From: Deltaproteobacteria bacterium
Lineage (GTDB): Bacteria > Desulfobacterota > GWC2-55-46 > S146-70
Direction of reading: 5' to 3'
Length of the DNA stretch: 17,997 nt
Assembly: GCA_015492395.1 (NCBI GenBank)
Contig: WGFD01000007.1
Coordinates: 1 to 17,997 of the forward strand
Part shown: in pieces, positions 5,544 through 14,410 of the stretch
Layout: the number at the start of each line of letters is the position of its first letter
Position numbering within the stretch: the first letter of the stretch is position 1
Program-made: the position numbers and the translations under genes
The notes under the pieces: generated by a model
Database searches by the model: none
What the model was told of the DNA's origin: nothing
The model's input: only the letters and a program-made list of their open reading frames with translations

Positions 5544-7553
5544 ATGCCCCATACGGCCAGTAAAGACATACTCAGCGAAGGGGCGGCACTCTTGGAGAGG
5601 TATTATCTGGCTATAAGGCCCATCTCTCCGGACCCCGCAAGGGCGGAACCATACCTGAAACCCCTGGCCGGGGCCACCGGCCTCGACTCGGCAACCATAA
5701 AGCAGAAGTTAGTAGGGACGGCGCTACAGGTACTCAAAGTAGATAATGACGGATCCTCTCTGGAAAAGATAGCGGATACTCTGAAGAGGGACGGAGTCCC
5801 TTCAACGGTTATAAGACATTCCGATATACGCAGACATCCCAGGCCTCGCAGAATAAAGAGCGTGGAACTGGGGAAGGACTCCATTAAGCTGCTGGATCCC
5901 GGAGGAGCCGACGTATCTATCAGCAAGAGGAAGAAGTGTCTTTTGGTCCTCTTCACGGAGGATATAGAAGGGATAAGGAAAAAGCGTCTGGCCAGACAGG
6001 CCTTTAATCATGGAGCGCCCTTCTCCATGCAGGACATACTACACTTCATATTTTGCAACCGTCCTGTCATGGATATATATCTCTCCGGGTCGGATGTGCC
6101 GTTGAGGATAAACGGTACAGGTTTCAACTACAGTTCCCTCGGTGAGCAGAACAAGGGAAGTGTCGCCGGTAACTTTCCTGTACTCATAAAGGAGATCGAG
6201 CGTTGCTCAGCCGGTATGCTCATGGACACCGGCTTCTGGGAAAACACCCTGCCCTTCATACACTGGCCGGAGGATCGAGACAAGGAGAAGCTGTTAAAAG
6301 AATTTGCGGTATACTCGCGCTTCGCCTTCCTGGCCTGCAAAGGAGGGCTATTCACCACGAAGCCACAGAAAGGGATATTTACCGGATTGCCCCTCCTCGA
6401 ACAGGCGAAAAGGCTGTTTTGGGCAGGTCCGCTCCTTCCAGTCACAGTTGGAACGGAAAAGGCGAATAATGAAGAGACTACAGGGAAAGAGGCTAAGACC
6501 CTCCCCCAGCCACCGCACCAGGCCTCCGTATACCGGCCGAAGCAGATCTCCACATGGGGACAGGGAATACACCTCTTCTTAGTCAACTATAAGAGGTATA
6601 TAAGGACACTTGGGCCACCGATACTCTTCTATCCACTTACAGCCGTATCCTTAGCCTCTTTCGCCCTCTACTACACACTGGAGAGGTATATACTCCTCCC
6701 TGCGGGTTTCATATCCATGGGCCTGATACTTTTTATCCACTCTTTTGTTTTACTAAGACGCAAGAGGACCATAGAGAACTGCCCGACAAGTAAAGTACGC
6801 TCTATGCCCATGGGTGAGGTAGAGGTTAAGGGTTACGCAAGACAGAAATACTATTTGAAGTCACCGCATAGCCTTACAGATTGCGTCTACTACTCCTACA
6901 AGATATACGAAGAGACATACAGAAGCGGAGAGCATAAGAATGTACTGAGGGAGTGGGGTGACAGCGGTCGCGTGCCGTTCTATCTCGAGGACGATACTGG
7001 AAGGGTTCTGATAAACCCGGAGGGGGCAATCGTAAGGACAGGGAGAAGCCGGAGACTGAGGGGGAGCATGCTGGCAAGATTCGCGGGGATAGACGCCTAT
7101 TCCAACAATGCCACGGTCGTAGAGAAGGCTATCGCTGCAGGCCAGTTCATCTATATAAAGGGTTACGCCAGCCGCCTTATTATGAGCGGAGAAGAACGGA
7201 AGAAGACGGTGATAGAACGGCTCCGGGAGTTAAAGAGAGACGGCCATCGCATGAGGCGCTACGACTCGGATATGGATGGAACTATAAGCGAAGAGGAATG
7301 GGAAGCTGCCAGAAGAGATATCGAAGACGAAACGCTCCTGGAAACATTAAACTCCACCGGCAACAAGGATGACATCGCCATAGGGGAACACCCTTCAGGC
7401 GGCCTGTTCTATATAACGGACAGACATGAAGAGGGGATACTAAGGACCATGACATGGAAGATACCGCTCCTCCTCATCTTTGGAGGGGCGGCCGTGACAG
7501 GAGGCGCAATACTTCTATTGCGGTTTTTTCAACTGCAATCCACATTCCAGTGA
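5544..7553 (+). CDS. Membrane protein with GIDE domain and EF-hand loop, LemA partner
   Basis: A 669-residue protein of unknown function. Residues 1-100 alternate helix and strand (LKVDNDGSSLEKIADTLKRD) and, with 101-330, match nothing I can name. Two membrane helices lie at about 358-379 and 382-405. Residues 410-545 look like a GIDE domain (the 'beside a membrane' domain of mitochondrial MUL1), with CVYYSYKIYEE, VPFYLEDDTGRVLINPEGA and IKGYASRL. No RING cysteines follow. Instead there is an EF-hand loop: D574, D576, D578, G579, I581, E585. A last helix spans about 640-662. The start has AGGAAAG 7 bases upstream. lemA follows 227 bp later on the same strand, the usual company of bacterial GIDE proteins. 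A membrane-envelope or stress role is inferred only from that link. Confidence 0.8.
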   Translation: MPHTASKDILSEGAALLERYYLAIRPISPDPARAEPYLKPLAGATGLDSATIKQKLVGTALQVLKVDNDGSSLEKIADTLKRDGVPSTVIRHSDIRRHPRPRRIKSVELGKDSIKLLDPGGADVSISKRKKCLLVLFTEDIEGIRKKRLARQAFNHGAPFSMQDILHFIFCNRPVMDIYLSGSDVPLRINGTGFNYSSLGEQNKGSVAGNFPVLIKEIERCSAGMLMDTGFWENTLPFIHWPEDRDKEKLLKEFAVYSRFAFLACKGGLFTTKPQKGIFTGLPLLEQAKRLFWAGPLLPVTVGTEKANNEETTGKEAKTLPQPPHQASVYRPKQISTWGQGIHLFLVNYKRYIRTLGPPILFYPLTAVSLASFALYYTLERYILLPAGFISMGLILFIHSFVLLRRKRTIENCPTSKVRSMPMGEVEVKGYARQKYYLKSPHSLTDCVYYSYKIYEETYRSGEHKNVLREWGDSGRVPFYLEDDTGRVLINPEGAIVRTGRSRRLRGSMLARFAGIDAYSNNATVVEKAIAAGQFIYIKGYASRLIMSGEERKKTVIERLRELKRDGHRMRRYDSDMDGTISEEEWEAARRDIEDETLLETLNSTGNKDDIAIGEHPSGGLFYITDRHEEGILRTMTWKIPLLLIFGGAAVTGGAILLLRFFQLQSTFQ

Positions 7554-7769
7554 TTCGACAGTTTCCAGTCCCTCTTTAACTCTATCCCCAACATGCATAT
7601 ACCGGATACGGTCCCTGGTGATATATACGGCTGCTTCCCCCGGAAGAATATACAGGAAACTCTCAAGTTTAAATGCCGGAGAACCGATAAATAAACCATC
7701 CCCGATCAAGCTGATATAGAGTGGGTTGACAAACGTCAGGCCACAGGAAAGATACAGAACAAACGACAA
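7515..7769 (-). CDS. Possible small ORF antisense between GIDE and lemA genes
   Basis: A TTG-started frame of 84 codons fills the 227-bp gap before lemA on the opposite strand and overlaps the 3' end of the GIDE gene by 39 bp. The C-terminal half (ILPGEAAVYITRDRIRYMHV) reads like protein and uses the same codons as neighbouring genes. However, the TTG has no Shine-Dalgarno sequence and overlaps the lemA ribosome binding site, and no family is recognised. It may be a fragment or chance. Otherwise the gap 7554-7780 shows nothing. Confidence 0.2.
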   Translation of the reverse strand: MSFVLYLSCGLTFVNPLYISLIGDGLFIGSPAFKLESFLYILPGEAAVYITRDRIRYMHVGDRVKEGLETVESLECGLQLKKPQ

Positions 7770-7780
7770 GGAGGGTATAT

Positions 7781-8347
7781 ATGGTTCCCATGGTGGTTCT
7801 GGTAGTCTTTCTCTTGATAGTTGCAGCTATCGTTATTTACTTCGTAACGATCTATAACGGCCTGGTAGTGGTGAAGAACAATGTGGAGAAGGCCTGGAGT
7901 AACATAGACGTGCTGTTGAAGCAGCGCTTTGATGAACTTCCAAAGCTCGTGAAGGTATGCGAACGGTATATGAAACATGAAGCCGACACGCTGGAGAGGG
8001 TGATCAAGGCGCGTTCAATGATGTCCAACGCGAGGAATATGAAAGAAAGAGGACAGGCCGAGGGTATGATAACGGAGGCCTTGAAGTCCCTCTTTGCCGT
8101 AACCGAGAACTATCCTGAACTCAAAGCGGACAAGAGGTTCGGACAGCTCCAGTCCAGGATAACTGAGATAGAAAACGAGATCTCGGACAGGAGGGAGCTC
8201 TATAATGACAGCGTGAACATATTCAATATACGCATAGAAAAGATACCGGATGTCTTCGTGGCAAACCTCCTTAGATACAGGTCAAGAGAACTATGGCAGA
8301 TCAATCCGGAAGAGAGAAAGGACGTTGAGATAAAGTTTGCCTATTGA
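7781..8347 (+). CDS. lemA: LemA family protein
   Basis: Full-length LemA (188 residues). A short N-terminal stretch and one transmembrane helix (about residues 4-24) come first. The conserved block YNGLVVVKNNVEKAWSNIDV (25-44) and LLKQRFDELPKLV follow, then a long helical body with AVTENYPELKAD and FNIRIEKIPDVFVANLL. The family forms a helical bundle outside the membrane helix; its biochemical role is not established. AAGGAGGG (7768-7775) lies 5 bases before the ATG, a very strong site. It follows the GIDE-domain gene on the same strand, an association seen widely in bacteria. It ends 24 bp from the stop of convergent purF. Confidence 0.95.
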   Translation: MVPMVVLVVFLLIVAAIVIYFVTIYNGLVVVKNNVEKAWSNIDVLLKQRFDELPKLVKVCERYMKHEADTLERVIKARSMMSNARNMKERGQAEGMITEALKSLFAVTENYPELKADKRFGQLQSRITEIENEISDRRELYNDSVNIFNIRIEKIPDVFVANLLRYRSRELWQINPEERKDVEIKFAY

Positions 8348-8371
8348 TAATGCACAGCAAATATCCCATAC

Positions 8372-9793
8372 TTATAGGCCTGAAAACAACCTCAACTGTG
8401 GCTGAATAACGTTCTCCGGCAATTCAAGGGGGTATACACCGGTAAAACACGCGTCACAGAAGTCCACACCGGCCGACTCCACGGCACGATAAAGGCCGTC
8501 AACACTCAAGTATCCCAAGCTATCCGATGTTATAAACCTGCTTATCTCATCTACCGTATGGGATGAAGCTATAAGCTCCTTCTTCGTGGGTGTATCTATG
8601 CCATAGAAGCAGGAACAGATCGTAGGGGGGGAACTTATTCTCATGTGAACCTCACTGGCCCCGGCATTCCTGATCATCTTGATGATCTTCCTGCTGGTTG
8701 TACCTCTGACAAGGGAGTCATCAACTACGACCACCTTCTTCCCCTTTATCACATCACTGATGGCATTGAGTTTGATCTTCACACCGAAGTGTCTTATCGT
8801 CTCTTTAGGCTCAATAAAGGTCCTGCCAACGTAATGGTTCCTTATCAAGCCCACCTGCAACTGTATGCCCGACTGCTCCGCGTATCCAACCGCCGCCGGG
8901 ACTCCGGAGTCCGGCACCGCGATGACTACATCGGCATCCACGTGACATTCCCTTGCCAGTTCCCTGCCAAGGTTCTTTCTGATGGTATAGACATTGGCCC
9001 CATCGAATATCTTGCTGTCCGGCCTCGCAAAGTAGATAAACTCAAAGATACAGGGGGTATATGGCGCCTCCTCGAATGGCTTTCTGGACTCGAGCCCGTT
9101 ATTATCTATGAAGAGCAGTTCCCCTGGTTCGATATCCCTGATATACTCAGCTTCGATGAGGTCGAATGCGCAGGTCTCGGAGGCTACAATCCACGCATCC
9201 TTGAGCCTTCCGAGCGCGAGGGGCCTGAAACCGTTAGGGTCTCTAGCCGCTATCATTCCCTTTTCCGTAAGCAACAACAGTGAATACGCCCCTCTTACCC
9301 TGCCAAGGGCATATGTTAATCTATTGATGAGCGAACCCTCTCTGGATGTAGCCATGAGGTGTATGATGGTCTCAGTATCCATGCCGGACTGGAATATCGA
9401 GCCGTACGCCTCCAGTTCGTCCCTAAGTATGCCGGCGTTTACAAGGTTTCCGTTATGCGCAATAGCTATCTCCCCCATCGAGTACTCCACCACGAATGGC
9501 TGGGCGTTATTCACCGAGGTATCGCCTGTGGTCGAGTAACGGACATGGCCGATGGCGGAGGGGCCCCTTAAGTCCTTGAGCACATCTTCACTGAACGCAT
9601 CCGCCACAAGGCCCATGGACTTATGCGCATGGAGGTGGTTCATATCGGAAGAGACTATGCCGCAGCTCTCCTGCCCCCTATGCTGGAGGGCATATAGTCC
9701 GAGATAGGTTATATTGGAGGCCTCAGGGTGCCCGTAGACACCGAAGATGCCACACTCCTCGCCAGGTTTGTCCATATGGGTCAACATCTTCAT
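8372..9793 (-). CDS. purF: Amidophosphoribosyltransferase PurF
   Basis: First enzyme of de novo purine synthesis: glutamine plus PRPP gives phosphoribosylamine. The 473-residue protein begins with a 13-residue propeptide before CGIFGVYG, whose Cys14 would be the N-terminal nucleophile after processing. The Ntn glutaminase domain spans about 14-240, with ALQHRGQES and RYSTTG. The PRPP motif [13 protein letters not shown] is at 354-366. Four cysteines (248, 395, 446, 449) align with the [4Fe-4S] ligands of the Bacillus enzyme ([25 protein letters not shown]), so this is the cluster-bearing, propeptide-processed type. ATG at 9793 has CCTCC (9801-9805 on the plus strand) 7 bases upstream. It follows purL by 104 bp, probably in one transcript. 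Confidence 0.97.
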   Translation of the reverse strand: MKMLTHMDKPGEECGIFGVYGHPEASNITYLGLYALQHRGQESCGIVSSDMNHLHAHKSMGLVADAFSEDVLKDLRGPSAIGHVRYSTTGDTSVNNAQPFVVEYSMGEIAIAHNGNLVNAGILRDELEAYGSIFQSGMDTETIIHLMATSREGSLINRLTYALGRVRGAYSLLLLTEKGMIAARDPNGFRPLALGRLKDAWIVASETCAFDLIEAEYIRDIEPGELLFIDNNGLESRKPFEEAPYTPCIFEFIYFARPDSKIFDGANVYTIRKNLGRELARECHVDADVVIAVPDSGVPAAVGYAEQSGIQLQVGLIRNHYVGRTFIEPKETIRHFGVKIKLNAISDVIKGKKVVVVDDSLVRGTTSRKIIKMIRNAGASEVHMRISSPPTICSCFYGIDTPTKKELIASSHTVDEISRFITSDSLGYLSVDGLYRAVESAGVDFCDACFTGVYPLELPENVIQPQLRLFSGL

Positions 9794-9897
9794 TACACCC
9801 CCTCCACAGAAAAGCCACGCTAATCAACCGATAGTTATAACGACACCACATACACTTTCCCGAGACATCCGACTTGACCGGAGCAACATCCCTCTTC

Positions 9898-12096
9898 TCA
9901 TATCAGGCTAAAACCATCCTTCCATGCCTCCTCTAATCTTGAAACGGGCAGGTCGATGAATCCATCGACAACCAATCTGTCACCGCCAACCCTTCCTATG
10001 GTGGCAACCGGCACTCCTTCTTCACTGCAGATATCCCTGAAGCGTACAACATCCTCCTCCCCCATCGTCAGGATGACCCTCGACTGGCTCTCCCCGAAGA
10101 GCAACGAATCACACCTCATACCCCGGCCGTCAACCTTGACCGTAGCCCCGATAGCCCCTTGATCCCCGGATATACAGGACTCTGCAACAGCAACGGCAAG
10201 TCCTCCTTCCGAGCAATCATGGGCTGACCTTACTATGCCGGCCCCTATCGCCCTGAGACAGGCGGACTGTATCCCCTTTTCAAGCGAGAGATCCAGGGAG
10301 GGGCACACCCCCCTGTCCAGTCCGTGAATAACCTTGAGATACTCGCTCCCGCCGATCTCATCCCTTGTCTCGCCGATCAGCACTATCACATCCCCTTCCG
10401 CCTTGAATGGCTGCGTGGCAATCAACATCACATCGTCTATAAGACCGACCATGCCAACCGTCGGCGTAGGGTAGATGGCGGTCCCCGAGGTCTCGTTATA
10501 GAGGCTAACATTGCCACTCACCACCGGCACGCTCAGTTCACGGCATGCCTCGCCCATCCCCGCAAGGCACTCCTTGAACTGCCACATGATCTCCGGCCTC
10601 TCCGGGTTGCCGAAGTTCAGACAGTCCGTGACGGCCAGAGGCCTGGCCCCTGCAACGACAAGGTTCCTTGCAGCCTCGGCGACCGCTATCGCCCCCCCGG
10701 TGCGTGGGTCGATATAGCAATATCTGCTGTTGCAGTCGATTGTCATCGCGAATGCCTTATTCGTTCCCTTTATCCTCAGGACAGCGGCCCCGTAGCCAGG
10801 CAACACCACAGTATCGGTCCTCACCATATGGTCGTATTGGCTGTAGATCCACTCCCTTGAACAGATGTTCGGCGAGGCCAGCAGTTCGAGAAGCACACCA
10901 TTGAAGTCCGCCGGCTCCTCGACTACGGCCATATCAAGCCTCCGGACCTCGTCGAGATAGGCCGGCCTCTCAAGAGGCCTGTCATAGACGGGGGCGCCGT
11001 CAGTCAGCGCCCTTACCGGTATCTCTGCAACAATACCATCACCTTCCCTTATCCTGAAGAGGCCGTCTCCGGTAACTTCGCCTATGACAACCGCGTCAAG
11101 GTCCCATTTCCGGAATATCCCGCCCACATCTTCCTCGCATCCCTTTTTTACAACAAGGAGCATCCTCTCCTGTGACTCGGAGAGCATGACCTCGTAAGGC
11201 GCCATCCCCTCCTCCCTCCTGGGAACAAGCGCCACGTCAATATCGATACCGTTACCCACCCGACCGGCCATTTCGACGCTCGATGAAGTAAGCCCGGCCG
11301 CACCCATATCCTGTATGCCGGTGATATAGTCGGTCCGAAAGACCTCGAGACACGCCTCAAGCAGGAGTTTCTCCGTGAACGGATCGCCGACCTGCACCGT
11401 CGGTCTCCTCTCTTCACCACCCTCCCCAAAGACATCGGAGGCCATTGTCGCACCATGTATACCGTCTCTCCCAGTCTTGGAACCGACATACATGACCGGG
11501 TTCCCCACACCCTCGGCCCTCCCCCTGAATATCCTGTCCCTCTTGACAACACCAACCGCCATTGCATTCACAAGGCAGTTGCCGTTGTAAGACTCATGGA
11601 AGTACACCTCTCCTCCAACCGTAGGCACACCTATACAGTTCCCATAGCCGGCTATGCCGGCGACCACACCGTCTACAAGGCCGTGTGTCCTGGGGTGGTC
11701 CACAGTGCCGAAGCGGAGGGAGTTCAACAGGGCTACCGGTCTGGCCCCCATTGTAAATATGTCCCTAAGTATTCCTCCCACACCGGTCGCCGCACCCTGG
11801 TAGGGCTCGATATAGGATGGATGATTATGGCTCTCCACCTTGAAGACCAACGCCAGGCCGTCACCTATATCTATCACCCCGGCGTTCTCCCCGGGCCCCT
11901 GCAACACATGCGGTCCCTCCGTGGGAAGCCTCTTCAGGTGGGGACGGGAAGACTTATAGGAACAATGTTCGCTCCACATAACGGAGAAGATACCAATCTC
12001 CAGGAGGTTGGGTTCCCTCCCCAGGTGTTTCAGTATCTCTAGATATTCGGCCTCGGTAATCCCGTGTTCATCGATTATGTCCTTTGAAATACTCAT
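9898..12096 (-). CDS. purL: Phosphoribosylformylglycinamidine synthase II, short-form PurL
   Basis: ATP-dependent synthetase subunit for the fourth step of purine synthesis (FGAR to FGAM). At 732 residues it is the short form, which lacks a fused glutaminase and needs PurS and PurQ; neither is in the window. Conserved blocks are [12 protein letters not shown] near residue 42, [21 protein letters not shown] (first half), [17 protein letters not shown] in the middle, and the repeated half with [26 protein letters not shown] and [17 protein letters not shown]. The ATG overlaps the stop of the NUDIX gene (ATGA), so the two are translationally coupled. purF follows 104 bp downstream with its own ribosome site. 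Confidence 0.97.
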   Translation of the reverse strand: MSISKDIIDEHGITEAEYLEILKHLGREPNLLEIGIFSVMWSEHCSYKSSRPHLKRLPTEGPHVLQGPGENAGVIDIGDGLALVFKVESHNHPSYIEPYQGAATGVGGILRDIFTMGARPVALLNSLRFGTVDHPRTHGLVDGVVAGIAGYGNCIGVPTVGGEVYFHESYNGNCLVNAMAVGVVKRDRIFRGRAEGVGNPVMYVGSKTGRDGIHGATMASDVFGEGGEERRPTVQVGDPFTEKLLLEACLEVFRTDYITGIQDMGAAGLTSSSVEMAGRVGNGIDIDVALVPRREEGMAPYEVMLSESQERMLLVVKKGCEEDVGGIFRKWDLDAVVIGEVTGDGLFRIREGDGIVAEIPVRALTDGAPVYDRPLERPAYLDEVRRLDMAVVEEPADFNGVLLELLASPNICSREWIYSQYDHMVRTDTVVLPGYGAAVLRIKGTNKAFAMTIDCNSRYCYIDPRTGGAIAVAEAARNLVVAGARPLAVTDCLNFGNPERPEIMWQFKECLAGMGEACRELSVPVVSGNVSLYNETSGTAIYPTPTVGMVGLIDDVMLIATQPFKAEGDVIVLIGETRDEIGGSEYLKVIHGLDRGVCPSLDLSLEKGIQSACLRAIGAGIVRSAHDCSEGGLAVAVAESCISGDQGAIGATVKVDGRGMRCDSLLFGESQSRVILTMGEEDVVRFRDICSEEGVPVATIGRVGGDRLVVDGFIDLPVSRLEEAWKDGFSLI

Positions 12097-12527
12097 AATG
12101 ACTCTATCATCTCAGCGGCCTTTCTCAATATTTCCCGTTCGTTGTCATACTCAATCTTATCCATAGCCTCAACGATAGGAAACCACCTGCAGTCATCCAC
12201 TTCGTAGTCATGGTCACCTACATCCCCACCGGTATACTCCATCAGAAAGAAGTAGACTATCTTGAAGAACCTCACGGTCTCCGCCTCTTCTCTCCGGCAA
12301 TAGAAGTACTGTATGTGGCCTATCTTCTTAAGTATCCTGCCGTCAAGGCCTGTTTCTTCCTTTACCTCCCTGTGTGCCGTCCTGGCTATATTCTCACCAT
12401 GTTCAACCAACCCCTTGGGCAGTTCCCATACATTGCCACCCTTAACCGCTATCAGGGCCACCTCTATCCGGTTCTTGAAGCGCCTGAAGACAACCCCACC
12501 GGAAGATAACTGCCTTTCCGTCTTCAA
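12093..12527 (-). CDS. NUDIX hydrolase
   Basis: A 144-residue NUDIX-fold pyrophosphohydrolase. The signature is complete: [23 protein letters not shown], in the GX5EX7REUXEEXGU pattern at about residues 39-61, with the Mg2+ ligands in REVKEE. The N-terminal SSGGVVFRR and ELPKG before the box resemble Ap4A/diadenosine-polyphosphate or general housekeeping NUDIX enzymes; substrate cannot be fixed from sequence. The start is TTG at 12527 with GGAGGTG about 7-9 bases upstream. It overlaps purL by four bases, which suggests a link to nucleotide metabolism, though such pairing may be only transcriptional convenience. Confidence 0.9.
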   Translation of the reverse strand: MKTERQLSSGGVVFRRFKNRIEVALIAVKGGNVWELPKGLVEHGENIARTAHREVKEETGLDGRILKKIGHIQYFYCRREEAETVRFFKIVYFFLMEYTGGDVGDHDYEVDDCRWFPIVEAMDKIEYDNEREILRKAAEMIESL

Positions 12528-12573
12528 TCAAAGACACCTCCGTACAGCATGTGCTGGAACAATCCACAAGTAG

Positions 12574-12593
12574 TTAAAGATGTCCAGTGAGCG
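12574..12593 (+). repeat. Dispersed repeat, copy C
   Basis: TTAAAGATGTCCAGTGAGCG, the reference copy for the matches at 3150-3169 (18/20, opposite strand) and 3326-3345 (about 15/20, same strand). It lies 47 bases upstream of the nudix start on the other strand. The following GCGTTTGCCCGTGCAT is also shared with the 3354-3368 region. Confidence 0.55.
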
Positions 12594-12686
12594 TTTGCCC
12601 GTGCATAACATACAGGCACTACATGCTGCGAGCCACATGGAACTTCAGAGAGCCTTGAACATGCATCTCGAGCGTAATATAACCTG

Positions 12687-12738
12687 TCCGCCAGATTGAC
12701 CTGTCTGCCAAGATTGACAGGCAGGCAGGCGGGGCGGA
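12687..12738. repeat. Imperfect palindrome, possible mobile or REP-like element
   Basis: Outer arms TCCGCC (12687-12692) and GGCGGA (12733-12738) and inner arms CCTGTCTGCC (12700-12709) and GGCAGGCAGG (12720-12729, one mismatch) nest in one 52-bp structure. AGATTGAC occurs twice inside, at 12693-12700 and 12711-12718. GC-rich palindromes built from CCTGTCTGCC-like arms in intergenic DNA resemble dispersed REP/MITE-type elements. Only one copy is in the window. Confidence 0.5.
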
Positions 12739-12757
12739 TAATTCCTTGCATGAGGAG

Positions 12758-12780
12758 ATTCCCTGTCTGCTACAGGGAGC
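12758..12780 (-). terminator. Hairpin after the dksA-like gene, weak terminator candidate
   Basis: TCCCTGT (12760-12766) and ACAGGGA (12772-12778) are a perfect 7-bp stem around a five-base loop, 26 bases past the stop codon of the DksA/TraR-like gene on the minus strand. The sequence after the stem on the minus strand (AATCTCCTC) has no T run, so termination is only suggested by position. Confidence 0.35.
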
Positions 12781-12804
12781 TTCAATATCCTGTAGATATC
12801 AGAT

Positions 12805-13185
12805 TCAGAGCGTCGGCTTATGGGTCTCTCTCTTCTCCTGACAGGTGGTACAGTAGATGGCCGTAGGAATCAACCTCAACCTCCCCTCATCGATATCCTG
12901 CCCGCAATCCTCGCACCTGCCGTATGTGCCATCTTCCAGTTTGCGTACCGTTTCATCCATCCTCGTAAGTTCATCCCTCTTAATATCCGTCAAGGCAAGG
13001 CCTGTATCCTCAATCAAGTCTATAAGACCCAATTCCTCCACATCGTGCGGGTTGTCAAACTGCTCATTGTACTCCCTTCCGAGCTTCTGAAAGAGTTCCT
13101 CCCTGAGTTCCAGCCACATCCTTCTCTTCTTCTCCAAAAGCATCCGTCTCAACCTCTGCTCTCTGGCCGACTTCTTTTCCGCCAT
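12805..13185 (-). CDS. DksA/TraR family C4 zinc-finger protein
   Basis: A 126-residue protein. Residues 1-80 are mostly charged helix that would form the coiled coil; the C-terminal C4 finger has CEDC (C91, C94) and CTTC (C112, C115). Relatives bind the RNA polymerase secondary channel and alter transcription with ppGpp. The coiled-coil tip motif DxxDxA of E. coli DksA is not seen here (the region reads IDLIEDTGLALTD), so equivalent activity is uncertain. ATG at 13185 is chosen over an upstream ATG at 13239 because GGAGG lies 7 bases before it and the longer start would overlap metK. It follows metK by 19 bp and is probably the last gene of the yebC-ruv-queH-metK run. Confidence 0.88.
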   Translation of the reverse strand: MAEKKSAREQRLRRMLLEKKRRMWLELREELFQKLGREYNEQFDNPHDVEELGLIDLIEDTGLALTDIKRDELTRMDETVRKLEDGTYGRCEDCGQDIDEGRLRLIPTAIYCTTCQEKRETHKPTL

Positions 13186-13204
13186 ACTGAATCCTCCTAG
13201 TTTT

Positions 13205-14410
13205 CTAGCAGACAGGGTATCTACCCTGCGCCAACTCACCGGTAAACTCGCCTATCCTCGAAAACGCACTCTCTATGATCCCCTTGACCCCCTTCTCCAC
13301 CCTCTTCTTTTCCATGCCACTCCTGAGGATAAGCTGAACCGAAGCAAGATGGGGACTGTCTATGGGCTTGCCTATCTGACTTAACAGCCATACATAGACC
13401 TCCCTCACTCCTTCGATCTCATCATATATGGACCCGGCGATACGATGAGAGAGTATATTATATATCTTGCCAACATGGCTTACCGGATTCTTCCCCGCTG
13501 CGGCCTCTGTTCCCATCGGTCTGTTCAAGGAAATCACGCCATTCGTCCTGTTGCCCCTCCCTACCTGACCAGAGTCCGCATCCTCGGCCGATGTGCCGAG
13601 AAGAGAGAGGTAAACTCCGTTCAGCCCATGACCTCTCCTGTCCAGGGCATTATACGATATTCTCACATTTTCAAAGTGCATTCCCGACACAAAACACCTT
13701 AGCGCCCTCACGACTCTGCTCTTTACCCGGAAGTACCCCTCCTCATCCTCTATTTCCCCGGACATGAGCGGCATAGCTACGGTAAGGTCGAGTTCATTTC
13801 CCTTCCTTAAGCCCATGACCTTTACATCCTCGCCGGTCTCAGGAAACTGTTCCTTAAATACGGGAGAATTCAGAAACCTCTCGGTATCATACACCGCCTT
13901 CTCCGTTGCCGTCAGCGGTGCATAACCGACGACCGCGGATGTATCATTCGCACCCCTTATGCGCCCCTTCCTTGAAAATATGTCCCGGAGCTCCTCGGAT
14001 CCCGGTGAAAGCACCACCCTTACGCTGAGATCCCTCTCGGGATCAACATGCGGCAACTTCTCTTTAAACCATCCTCTTGCGGTCCTCTCAGCGATCTCAC
14101 ACACAGGGATCTCTTGCTTTCCCACCCTGAAGGTGGCCCTATCACCCACAATAAGCTCCATCGGTTTCAACACCTCACCGCCTCCAAAGTCCCTCTTAAC
14201 CCGGCCTGCGATCAGCATCCCTTTATCTATATTGTGATGGAGGATATCCCCGAACTCCTTGATGTATTCTCTGCAAAGCGCAACCGATATCTCGTCCATG
14301 ACGGCGTCACAGATATAGTCCGGATGCCCAGTACCCTTTCTCTCCACTATCTCAATATCTCTGCCCGAAGTAGGGCTGTCCCTGAGAATCTCAACCGATA
14401 TTGCTCTCAT
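13205..14410 (-). CDS. Archaeal-type S-adenosylmethionine synthetase
   Basis: Methionine adenosyltransferase making SAM from ATP and methionine. The 401-residue protein belongs to the archaeal MAT family (PF01941 type), not to the usual bacterial MetK. Signs are [20 protein letters not shown] near residue 22-41, [31 protein letters not shown], and the long conserved block with [13 protein letters not shown] and [17 protein letters not shown]. The ATG overlaps the queH stop (ATGA). Archaeal-type MAT is known in Aquifex and scattered other bacteria. A canonical bacterial metK cannot be excluded elsewhere in the genome. Confidence 0.94.
   Translation of the reverse strand: MRAISVEILRDSPTSGRDIEIVERKGTGHPDYICDAVMDEISVALCREYIKEFGDILHHNIDKGMLIAGRVKRDFGGGEVLKPMELIVGDRATFRVGKQEIPVCEIAERTARGWFKEKLPHVDPERDLSVRVVLSPGSEELRDIFSRKGRIRGANDTSAVVGYAPLTATEKAVYDTERFLNSPVFKEQFPETGEDVKVMGLRKGNELDLTVAMPLMSGEIEDEEGYFRVKSRVVRALRCFVSGMHFENVRISYNALDRRGHGLNGVYLSLLGTSAEDADSGQVGRGNRTNGVISLNRPMGTEAAAGKNPVSHVGKIYNILSHRIAGSIYDEIEGVREVYVWLLSQIGKPIDSPHLASVQLILRSGMEKKRVEKGVKGIIESAFSRIGEFTGELAQGRYPVC

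Larger units (their letters stand above)
12528..12804. other. Intergenic repeat-bearing region between dksA-like and nudix genes
   Basis: The 277-bp gap holds CAGCA/TGCTG (12545-12556), dispersed repeat copy C (12574-12593), a large imperfect palindrome (12687-12738) and a short hairpin (12760-12778). A minus-strand open frame (12751-12524) crosses it, but it is cysteine-rich, lacks a ribosome site and runs through the palindromes, so it is not called as a gene. The promoter for the nudix-purL-purF unit should lie here; no convincing -10/-35 pair was found. Confidence 0.5.

Noticed and set aside
8348..8371. Possible bidirectional terminator between convergent lemA and purF
   Set aside because: Only 24 bp separate the stops, and no stem with a T run is visible there or just inside either gene.
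8645..9283. Plus-strand 212-codon frame within purF
   Set aside because: Antisense shadow of a fully conserved purF.
9794..9897. Small 21-codon frame and possible promoter between purL and purF
   Set aside because: The frame has its ribosome-like sequence too close to the ATG, and the TATAAC-like element lacks a -35 partner, so readthrough from purL is the simpler reading.
12524..12751. Minus-strand 75-codon frame upstream of the NUDIX gene
   Set aside because: It runs through palindromes and a dispersed repeat, lacks a ribosome site and has a non-coding-like residue mix.
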